DNA of 64,000 nt from Chondrosia reniformis (taxonomy: Eukaryota; Porifera; Demospongiae; Chondrillida; Chondrillidae): the NCBI GenBank assembly GCA_947172415.1, contig OX359189.1, forward strand, positions 8,384,501 to 8,448,500, written 5' to 3'. How positions within the stretch are numbered: the first letter of the stretch is position 1; every line of letters starts with the position of its first letter. A model generated the notes under the pieces. It had not been told where the DNA came from. It was given only the letters and a program-made list of their open reading frames with translations, and did no database searches. This document shows, piece after piece, positions 12,901-22,309 of this stretch. The position numbers and the translations under genes are program-made.

Positions 12901-13870
12901 TGCATGTTTTAATCAATGACATATATATAGTCAAAGTGTAAGATTCCTTTACGTGGTTGCCTTACGTATATAATCAACTGCTACTTCATTACTGAGGTGG
13001 GCCATTTCGCTGTCATGGAAATAACATCTGTATTTTACTGAATCATTATATGTTGTTACCAGTACAGCTGTTGTCCAGTTTTTAAATGTTACAGTTTCAG
13101 AACTTTTTGGATGTGGATGAATGTCCATTCCATTTCTCTGCCATAATATAGTAGGTAGATGACCACACTCCTGAAGGTTAGGATAAGTACATTGAAGAGA
13201 GACCGCTTGTCCAAGGCAGACTGGACCTTCTACTGAAGAATTTATTCTAGGAGACCTTGAACAAGGCTCACCTAAAGCTATATTACCTACATGTGAAGTA
13301 TATATAAAACACAAAATGGCTATATGTACATATACGTATATAGCCCCTTAGCATGAATAGTTGAAGTGATAATCAATTAATGTAAACCACATGCAAATAA
13401 TCATTCTAACATGCTTAAGCATCATGATTATGGAAAACCCAAAAGAATCAATTGCTGAGAATCAAATTAATACAGCACAACTGGTTATGACCCCCTGTGC
13501 CCTGTTGTTGAGCTACAATTGTCAAAGCAATGCATACTCCATTCATTTTCCCTCTTATACTCTATATTCAATCAAATTAGTGGTGACTCATTATATCAGA
13601 AAAAGCTGACAATCAAAGATCCATGCATATATATGGCCAGTATATTTCCATAATTTTTCATGTAATTAAGGCTTACCAAATATATAAGTTGTACAGAAGC
13701 TTACACATACTAGAAAAATCATTCTTAGTCCTAATTCTCTCCAAACGTGCATACATATAAAACACTGTACTATACATATACACAATACTCTGAGTATATA
13801 TACGTATATAGAACAAAATGAAACTAAAAATAATTATACATTGTAATACATGAATGCTTACTATATGCAT
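9951..13870 (-). CDS. Ig-FN3-Ig-FN3 transmembrane receptor, NPxY/YxxM tail
   Basis: Exons are a tentative leader at 13789-13870, 12966-13286 (Ig), 12483-12764 (FN3), 11933-12268 (Ig), 10832-11116 (FN3), 10408-10551 (TM) and 9951-10093 (tail). These give 530 residues with phase-1 junctions throughout. The second Ig is nearly identical to those at 5.9, 20.2 and 46.5 kb. TM is followed by basic residues. The tail contains N-P-S-Y-I-P-M-E and ends K-T-Y-A-N-L. YxxM is a known phosphoinositide 3-kinase SH2 site and YxN a known Grb2 SH2 site, so tyrosine signalling is plausible but inferred. A remnant of an additional FN3 exon and a decayed Penelope-like fragment lie in the intron at 11240-11873. 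The leader is the weakest call: hydrophobic with the correct phase, but its GTATTG donor is unconfirmed, and the Ig exon could instead start at 13271. Confidence 0.72.
11240..11821 (+). mobile_element. Decayed Penelope-like reverse transcriptase fragment
   Basis: Read on the plus strand through many stops and shifts, this resembles the element at 38.6-40.6 kb: N-D-R-I-S-K-L-S-K-L-Y, then P-A-D-K-A, then D-G-S-V with V-G-I-P, F-L-F-A-Y, and finally N-Q-F-I-T with E-D-F-N-F. Large internal pieces are missing. It abuts a receptor FN3 exon remnant at 11822 and is antisense to the host receptor gene. Confidence 0.7.
11822..11873 (-). pseudogene. Remnant of an FN3 exon start
   Basis: After an acceptor at 11874-11875, about 17 codons match the beginning of the FN3 exons at 5502-5807, 19847-20146 and 46881-47189 (I-P-S-E-S, then P-P-x-S-L-T-S-x-P). 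Homology stops at 11822, where the Penelope-like fragment begins. The gene has a complete, divergent FN3 exon further on (10832-11116), so this is probably a broken extra or displaced module. Confidence 0.75.
12346..12448 (+). ncRNA. Hammerhead-ribozyme-like hairpin
   Basis: Two 28-nt arms (12346-12373 and 12421-12448) are perfectly complementary. Between them lie CTGATGA (12394-12400), a short stem GGTCC/GGAAC with one mismatch, and GAAA (12414-12417) followed by CGTC. This is the canonical hammerhead order CUGANGA - helix II - GAAA, with ACGT as a minimal palindromic helix III and a GUC cleavage triplet. Such minimal, possibly dimeric, hammerheads are known in Penelope-like elements and related retroelements. 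A roughly 20-nt unpaired segment separates the long arm from the core, so self-cleavage is unproven. Confidence 0.55.
13240..13324. repeat. 85-bp inverted repeat, arm 2 (arm 1 at 9004-9088)
   Basis: This is the exact reverse complement of 9004-9088. It covers the intron end, the splice acceptor and the first residues of the Ig exon of the 9951-13870 gene. It is probably the source copy, because it is in its coding context. Confidence 0.85.
13455..13530 (-). repeat. tRNA-derived SINE-like fragment
   Basis: The minus strand contains TTGTAGCTCAAC followed by a CTGGTTATGACC-related segment and a decayed B-box region. It resembles the better copy at 17085-17175 and a third at about 62430-62510. 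It is shorter and more mutated than the 17-kb copy. Confidence 0.45.
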
Positions 13871-13879
13871 TCATGATCA

Positions 13880-15270
13880 ACTGCTTAACTCACCAAAATG
13901 CAAACATTCGATGTCATTACCTAAATAGACTGATAGCTACCAATAAATAGACTATGTTGATGAGTTGAGATATTATATTAAAGCACACACTTCAGCCTCA
14001 TGGACTGCCCAAAATCCGAAATATTAACATTAATCAGTAGTATATATCTCTCTATAAGTAGATAGAGATGGCCACGAAAAATACAATTGCCTAATAATAT
14101 TTAAAGTATATATATATATATATAACTGGTTATCACTGCACGTTGCCTAAAAATTGACAATGAATTCAAATAGATATTTGGCTTTTTGAAGCTCACATAT
14201 ATGGAGGCCATTCATTGCTGAAGAAGACCTACGTACGGGTCGAAATGTTCAATGTTTCTCAAATATAAGTGTTGCTGATGCTACCTATACCTTTTCATAC
14301 AGGCCTATTTAATATATACTCCAAATAAACGTTAAATACTTTTTACCTTTTTTGTATTCAACATGTATATACGTATCATCAATCATTTAACTCTGAATGT
14401 GCATGTACAATTACGTATGTACGTACATATGGCATGCAGGGATTATAAAGTTGCAATTAATATTGTGTTTTGTATTTCACACACATTCTATTGACATATT
14501 CAAGATTTTTTTTCATTTTCATCTTTTACATACAAAATATAATACATGAATAGGTAAAAATGCTATATTGAAAGAGATCAGATTTAAATAGCTATACATA
14601 TATACACAGTAATATATATTTTGGTGTTTTTCAATGTATATATATATAATATTATAAACATTTGGTATAACCTTATAGGCATATATGTACATGGAATTTT
14701 ATACTTCAAAGAAATATTTGATCATGGTTTATAGGGAAATGGAACATGACTTACTTTTATATAGAGTTTTAAATGAAGTGTAGGTCTCCATTTCCAGACA
14801 AAATTAACACTGTGCATGCATGTAACCACGTATGTACATTTGTATTGTCTAAGGTCTCTAATATTATACCATATTGAGATGTGATTATTTATATATATAA
14901 TTTATTTAGATGTTTAATATGTGTCCATGTGTAAATGTATCGCTTTAGCCATATTTAGTTTTGTACCCAATTAATTATTTCATTATAAGTACTACTTATA
15001 ATGGGTATATAAGACCTTGGTATACGTATATATAACAGTGAAACCTGTCTAATGCTATATATATCGGTTTAAGGCCAGCTGAACTTGGCCTTAGCAGAGA
15101 GGTGGCTGCATTAAAGAAAGTACGTACTTTTGTATGTCTCATTAAATGCATACGACGAAAGAAATTCAAATTTGGGTACATCTTATACACTCCATAAAAC
15201 ATTTGGCAGAAATGTAATATATTTACGTATAAACAAATATGTCAATATAATATGTGCTTGAGAATCTATG
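13880..15270. other. AT-rich intergenic interval with a hammerhead-like core
   Basis: No supported exon. At 14213-14254 the plus strand reads CATTG, CTGAAGA, a GACC/GGTC stem, GAAA, TGTT, CAATG. This is a minimal hammerhead-like core whose flanking CATTG/CAATG would form helix I. The rest is AT-rich with many TATATA and TACGTA runs. A 68-codon minus frame at 14996-15202 has no features supporting a gene. Confidence 0.5.
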
Positions 15271-15272
15271 CA

Positions 15273-18200
15273 TCAGTCTTTTCGAACATGTTTCAAGCGT
15301 GCAATACACAATAGAGAACACGCTATCAGTAGCCAAAGTACAATTGGTAATGTAAAGCCAAGGGAAAGTCCAAGGGTAAGTTTTGAATTGTCTACATTGT
15401 AATGAACAGAAAAAAATATTAAATAAATGTAATATGTATACATAAGATATACTAGACTAGCTTACCTGCAGTTGTCTTGTCTTGTCTTGTCGTTAGTTCT
15501 ATACTAACTACATGTAATGTGTCATTTCTGATAGATGGATTCTCTTTACAAAAGGCTGTTAGAGCTACATCATAAGTACCATCATCAAGATTAGTGATAG
15601 TGTAAGAAGTCTCAGTTGTGTCTGCTTTCACTGATGTTGATTCATCTTTCTTTTTCCATATGGTCTCAAATGTTGTTGTACAATTGACAATTGTGCAATT
15701 ATTATAGTGAACCCATGAAAGTGTTATTGTACCAGGAGATGTATAATACACTATGTTGACTGGTTGGAAGATATCTGTATATGTACATATTATTTGAAAG
15801 AACAAAAAGCTATATATGTACTTCATATGCGTACACATACTATACATGGAATACTGAAATTTATATATATACATATACACCTACGCATATATATGCATAT
15901 ACACATATAAGTAAATGTAGATATTAGTTAAATGCTATGGTTAATAGCCTCATTCGGTTAATTGTATAAAAAATCAAAACATTCAAAAAATGAAGTTAGA
16001 AGTATAGGGATGGCCATGTTGCAGCTACAGCCATACAGAAGTGTATATTGAAATTTAAATGATAGCTGAAGTTAGGATGGGGAGCCCAAACACAGATCTA
16101 GAAATGATGTGTATCACATAAATTTCAGCATTTCACTTCTGTATGGTTATAACCTTATTACATAATCACTGTCTTGCAGTCAAAGAGAATATACAGAGCC
16201 AGGCCAATAAACATTGAAACACATTTAGGCATCTGTAACAGTATACTTAAACGACTGCAAAGAGTATATAGATTATAACTGAAAATGATAAAAACATTGA
16301 ATAGAATGGCTAGGTTTTTTGGCCAAGAGAGTACTAGCTACCGTACTTTCTGATAAATAAAGCAATAATCGAACCACAAGTAACCATTCTCAAATTATAT
16401 CATAAAGAGGGAAAATCATGAAAGAATTAATTAGTCTGTATATAACTAAAATGTGTACCTCTTGCTTTGACTGTCACAGGATTGCTCTTTTCACTTATAT
16501 ACACAGCTGCAGGTGAATTTGCATTAATGTTGCTGCTATATATTGCAATGCACATTAGAGAAGTATTGTAGCCTGTAAAGTCATCTCTGGTGATTGAAAT
16601 GTTAAATGATACACTGCTACTGTCCATATTACTAGTTGTGGCCAATAGTGTATGGTCACTATTGTAAATGCTAATATTCTGAAGATTCCTCTTATTAATT
16701 TGATGCTTACATGAAACTGAAAGATGAGAATCAAAGCATACTAAATATCTTGATGCATCACTTTCCAGTGTACCTATAAAAGTAAAGATGTATTATCAAA
16801 GATATTGTATATGTACGAATAATCTCTAACACCATTTTTCAATAAGCTACTTACGTACATACATCGATATTTTAGAGTAAAGGCCTAATTTCTGTTGTTA
16901 TTGATTAGGTCATAATCTACAGAGATGTTCATAGTATAATAATTAAGCAGGCATCTGGGCCTCATAAAACTATACATTATGAAGTTTTTACATATATAGG
17001 CCTGCTATAATTGAATTTGCATACCTGTATGCATTAATAATCGATGTGATGATCAAACCACAATCAGTCAAACATCATAAGGAGGGGAATCCCGTAGAAG
17101 CAAATGCCGGGAATCAAACCCAGGACAGCTGGTTATGACCACCAGTGCTCTGTCACTGAGCTACAATTGCCACAACAATGCCATCCTCATGTGCTTTGTC
17201 TCTTAAACTAACTACAAGCTAATAATAAGTTGTAATTGATTCACTAATTATAGTGGTGATTCTCTAGCATGTATATAGTACTCAGCACTTAGCCTAAGGA
17301 TTGATGAATCAGCTATATATATATATAGGAGTACCTTAATACAGATTTCCATGTATGAATACTACTAAATATTATATAGCATGAACTGTAAGGTGCATGA
17401 TATAAATGAAAATGCACAGTCCTTAGAAACTCACCTAATCCACTAACGGATATTGTATCATTCTCACTGGTAACATCCACATTCTCTGGCTGATAAGCAA
17501 CAAGCACTAAACTATAGTCAGAACTTTGAAACTGTTCAGGAATATGATAGGACTTTATTGATACATTTGTGGTGGAAATCAAAGTTCCATCACTATACAG
17601 AGTTACATTAAATAGAAAAACGTATTCTCTGTAACAGTCACTGATCAATAAGTGATCCCATGAGAGAATTAGTTGGTTCAATCTATGATGAACTCTAAAG
17701 TTAGTTGGAGTAGGGACCACTAGAAGGCAAAATAGTATTACGTATGTAAATTAGCAGATACAAATAAAATTGAATGACACATCATCAATTACAATGTAAA
17801 TTCAGCACTCTGGGGCAAGGAAGTTAACTCTAATGACATCTTTGTCATTATTAAATTAGGTTATTGATATCATTAAATTTTCTTTACAATTTGTGAATTT
17901 GTATTTAATTTAATAAAAATCAATTCTAGAATATTAAAATATGTACAGTTGATATTGGACTTACTATATGTACTTAAAAAGGAAGAGAGGAAAGCAATTG
18001 GAATTGATCTAATTAGAAATATATCGGGTTATACCTATCAGGTGACATCAGTACATGTGTGTATGATTTTGGTGATCTACTTACTAATGACACTGAAAGT
18101 ATAGGCATTGCTGGTATTCTGCTGTGATGAAACTTTGTTGAATAAGTAACAGGCAAAAGAAACATTTTCAGCTCCAAATTGATTCTTAGTTATACTGATT

Positions 18201-18393
18201 TGCAAATTAGTAAGAGTCCCACTGATGTATTGGCTTATAATATCTTTGCCATCAGGATGTAGATCAACTCCATTCATTTTCCAAAACACTGCAGGAAGAT
18301 AATCGCTTCGTTCAAGCTGAGGATGACTACAAGAGAGGTTGTATACTTCTCCAAAGCACACTGGAGTAGAAGGACCTTGGAGGGTTATCATCC
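15273..18393 (-). CDS. Ig-FN3-Ig-FN3 transmembrane receptor with minimal tail
   Basis: Exons are 18085-18393 (Ig), 17435-17719 (FN3), 16459-16773 (Ig), 15466-15774 (FN3) and 15273-15391 (TM to stop), all phase 1. The second Ig has both cysteines (V-S-C, L-M-C) but lacks the usual core tryptophan. The TM exon encodes a hydrophobic run, then R-L-K-H-V-R-K-D and a TGA at 15273-15275, leaving only about eight cytoplasmic residues. A leader is not resolved. The position matching the truncated paralogue's ATG reads ATA-TTG here, and the open hydrophobic frame upstream of the Ig exon (around 18532-18600) has no ATG, so a separate 5' exon is likely. It could be a decoy, or a partner-dependent receptor like tail-less members of vertebrate paired receptors (analogy only). 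Confidence 0.68.
15985..16165. repeat. Short imperfect hairpin repeat
   Basis: CCATACAGAAGTG near the left end is complementary to CACTTCTGTATGG near the right end, with TTGAAATTTA/TAAATTTCAG inside. Related partial copies occur at about 9470-9560 and 51270-51360. It is non-coding, in the intron between the second Ig and second FN3 exons. Confidence 0.45.
17085..17175 (-). repeat. tRNA-derived SINE-like element
   Basis: The minus strand has TAGCTCAGTGACAGAGC (A-box and D-arm like) and GGGTTTGATTCCC (B-box like) at tRNA spacing, with a CTGGT/ACCAG stem between. The would-be anticodon loop lacks the invariant U33 and the acceptor arm is not maintained, so this is a tRNA-derived repeat and not a functional tRNA. 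It sits in the intron between FN3 and second Ig exons of the receptor gene. Confidence 0.6.
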
Positions 18394-19137
18394 CTATATA
18401 GTATATTAAAATGAATTTACTAAATATTACATAATTAAGTACATAAACTGTTTCAAGCCATACATACATACATGCAGGTGCTGCATAACTACCTACACAC
18501 AAACATGACTAACCTTCTCCAAAAGGTATAAAGAGAAAAAGATACAATATTGATAAACTGCTAAAAGTAGAATATGGCAAGGAAAAGCTAGCTGCCTGCA
18601 GAAAATAGTTTGAGATATACCGTAATATTCAAATTCAATGTTCTGGAGTATAATAATAGCCAAATATCATGCATTGTTTGCACACAGTACACCCATGCAT
18701 GCTGTATATCACCTGTTTGTGAGACCTTTTTAACTGAATCACATTTTGGGATTCACTAGGATTGTACAAATGCTGTACAAATAAAAGATTTCAAAAAGTG
18801 CATGCATTATCATCATCATCATTTCTGTTATATGTAAGTACAAAGGTAACTCTTTTTGTCCAGGCTAATCTACCAAGAGTACCTCATTAGTGTCATAAAT
18901 AAATGAGAAATGAGTTCAAAATATGTTTAATGTAATTAAAATTAGTTTTCAAATTGTATGGTTTTAAGAAACTGTATTTCCTGGTTTTCACAGAGACATA
19001 CGTATATATCTAAATACATATACTAAATTTATGACACTAATAAGGTACTTTTGGCAGAAAGTTAGGAGCAGTTGAATAGGTGCAGTTAATGGCGGCAAGC
19101 ATGTTTCTGGGAGCGAGTAGGCTACACTCGTGCAAAC

Positions 19138-22104
19138 CTTTGATATAGGCCGAGTTAATCCTGTAACCACTTGCTATATAGAAATGAAAAAAGGGACAAC
19201 TTAATTATATATACATTTATACATTTCATTGCAATTGGATATATGTACGTATACTTACATCCATTTTTGAATAGATTTTTATGCATGGAATCTGATCATT
19301 GATGAACTTCTGAGTCTGAGGATATTATACGTATAGTTAATTACATTATTCATGTACATATGTATTGTTGCAGCTTGATATAGGATCTATATATACATGT
19401 AGGTAGGTAATATAGTCTTTAAATAGGTAGTTTGATATATATGTACATATATATACTATACTATATAACTTATGTACACATATAGATGTATATATATATA
19501 TATGTTAATCTAACCGTGAAGCCGTCAGTTGTGGATCTCCAGATAGTTTTACAGGAATTCTTACCATGACACGTCTCTTCTTCTTCTGTTTGGTTGCCTA
19601 TTAGATAGGTATCACTATTTTTTCTCTTTTTAATTATTTTTCCAAAAATGATAACACCAACAAGTATTATTATAATAATAAATAACCCAACTACCACTGT
19701 AGGAATGATTACAGCAGCAGCAGGTATAATTCCTGTAAGACATTAAAATACATAAAATCATACAGACTTGTTCTTGTGGTTATAGATGTAATTACATTTC
19801 ACTAGACTCCTCTATGTATCAAAAATCAATTTGTATTAACACATACCATTTGAAGTAGTATCTGTGATGTTCACAGTTAAGTCTCCTTTATAACTTCCAC
19901 AATAAGCTCTAACTCCAATCTCATAAGATGTACCAGGAGTAAGACCTTCAATAGTGTAGGATGTTTCAGTAGTGGTTGTATTCCTCAAACTAGATCCATC
20001 TCCACTCTGTTGCCATGTTACCTCATACATGAAGGTACAGTTCTCAAAACACTCATCGCTGTGGGACCACATCAGGGAGATACTTGTATCAAAAGGGACG
20101 GATGTGAGTGAGGTTGGAGGAAGGGGAGACTCTGAAGGAATATTAGCTGTGAGAGTATAGTATACCAGCTAATATCGTCGTATATACAGATAATAGGTTA
20201 CAGAAGAGATTGACAAATTATATGCAAATGTTTTATACTAACCTCTAACTCTCACAGTCACAGGTTCACTCTCCTCCATACTATCATCAGCATACACAAC
20301 AGCACAAGAGTAGTTAGCCTCTCCATTGAGGAAGACACTCTTTCTTGTTGTCACACTCACAACTGTCTCAGTATTATTCTGGGATACAACCATATGGTAT
20401 GCATCAGGTAGATCAATCCTCTCTCCATCCTTCATCCACACTACAGGACTGGTCTGACTGAAGATGGGTCCACTTGATGTAGTATCAGTTATATCATGAT
20501 GGTGACAAGTGAGTTGAACTTGTCTGTCATAACAAACGGTACTTGCAGAGATTGACAGGTAAGCACACTCTAAAGGAATATATATATATATATATGCATG
20601 TTGCATCACACATTAATTCTTTCCTCCTAAAATTATAATTATACTATTATGTACACATCCATACCAGAACCTCTGATTCAAAATCACTATACAAACTGTA
20701 TATGACTAATGTCAGTAAATGTCAACTGCTTGATTTTTTAAATGCTACTTAATATTCCTAACTATATTCATCCAGGCATTGTGTCTCAAAATATTGTTAT
20801 GTAAGGGTCAATTTTGGTCTGCAAATCAAAGTTCATTAATCTTAGCATTCTAACTATATGTGGATGAATATTTGAAAGCAGCTAAACTGTTATACTTAAT
20901 GATGGTTAATATAATACTTAAAACCTTGCAAGAGTATATGGTCTATACGTATACATACTGATTGCTCACTGGTAGTACTTATTTCTTTTCCCAGAGCTTG
21001 ACTAGCACGTCCAGGCTCAACCTTCAGTTCAGCTATGACACTAATTATGTACTCACTTCCCGGTTTTAGATCACATAGAGTGGTGTTATATCTATAGCTG
21101 GTGGTCTGTTTGCCAGGATAAAGTAATTTAGATGTACAATTATCTAATGACATGAAGTTGCAAATGCTAATGTTATAAAAAATTTCAAAAGAACAATTTG
21201 AAGGAAATTTCTGTGTCCAACTGATACTACATGATTTACATCTTGGTTGGAAACCTGCATCTCTGGGGGTACTTGGATGTCCTATACATATATGAAGAAT
21301 AGATACATTCATTGCATTATTATTTATTAGATCTTAAGTGTGTATTTTACAGGTAGCAATTGAATATATACAATACCTGCATGGATCAATGGAGCCATAT
21401 AAGACATGATTCCAAGTGTATGTAACTTCACTTACGTATGTAATCAACTGCCACTTCATTACTAAAGTGGGTATCACTTCTATCATGGTAATAGCATCTA
21501 TACTCCAAAGGTTCCAAGCTGTTATATGTTGTTTCAAGTATAGCTGTTGTTGAGTTGTGGAATGTTACATTCTCTGGACTCCCACTATGTGGATGTATGT
21601 CTTCTCCATTTCTCTGCCACAGTATGGTGGGTAGATGGCCACACACTTGAAGGTCGGGATAGGTGCATTGGAGATAGTATTCTTGTCCAACACAAACTGG
21701 ATCACTGATAGATGTCATGTTGGGAGAGGCTAAGCACGAATCAGCCAAGACTGGGGAACGAACAAAAAACGGACACTATATAATTCAGAGTTGTTGTATA
21801 TTCACAGTACTGTCTATTGATCTAGCTAGTCTACGGCAACCTAAAGTCTTGCGTAAATGTGAGCAGTGATTTTTTTCGAAAGTTTTTATTCTTTATCCCT
21901 CGATATGGGATTTAAAGGGTATACGTAGCTAATCGTGCGCGAGAATCTCGAAAGCACAGACTGATCAACTAGATACACAGTCTAAATAAGAAAGCCATAC
22001 CTATATTCCTTAAGCAAAATAAAAAAAAAAATCATTTCCTCACCATCGGAGTTGGCTGTGATACAACAGCTGATGAAAACAACAGCCAATGGCATCTTTG
22101 CCAT
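19138..22104 (-). CDS. Ig-FN3-Ig-FN3 transmembrane receptor
   Basis: Exons are 22044-22104 (leader, ATG 22104), 21436-21750 (Ig), 20970-21281 (FN3), 20243-20569 (Ig), 19847-20146 (FN3), 19515-19732 (TM) and tail exons 19259-19315 and 19138-19173. The layout, exon lengths and phases mirror the gene at 4802-9202. The leader (M-A-K-M-P-L then a hydrophobic core) ends at G|GTGAGG. First Ig: L-Q-C, L-W-Q-R, Y-R-C-Y. TM is Ile/Val-rich and followed by K-K-R-K. The tail contains T-E-E-E-E-T-C-H, T-T-D-G-F-T and Y-S-K-M (YxxM). The exon 19515 donor (GTTAGA) is weak but supported by the paralogue. The final exon after 19138 is not resolved; reading through the GTTTGC donor would add about 49 residues. 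Confidence 0.8.
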
Positions 22105-22309
22105 GTCCACAAGATATATTCTACGAGCGAAGGACCAAGCAAATGAATAATACCCGAACGCGTAATCCTCCTTTACACCAGAATAAATATTAATTCTCAA
22201 GGGAGAGTTAATAAATAAACATACGTGCACTGGCAATGAATTTGATGAATATATAACAACGAGGTATATACGTATACACTTTAATATAACTTGTTCAAGT
22301 AATGTACAA

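Noticed and set aside
17085-17175. Functional tRNA gene
   Set aside because: A- and B-box sequences are present, but the anticodon loop lacks U33, the acceptor stem does not pair and decayed relatives exist; it is a SINE-type repeat.
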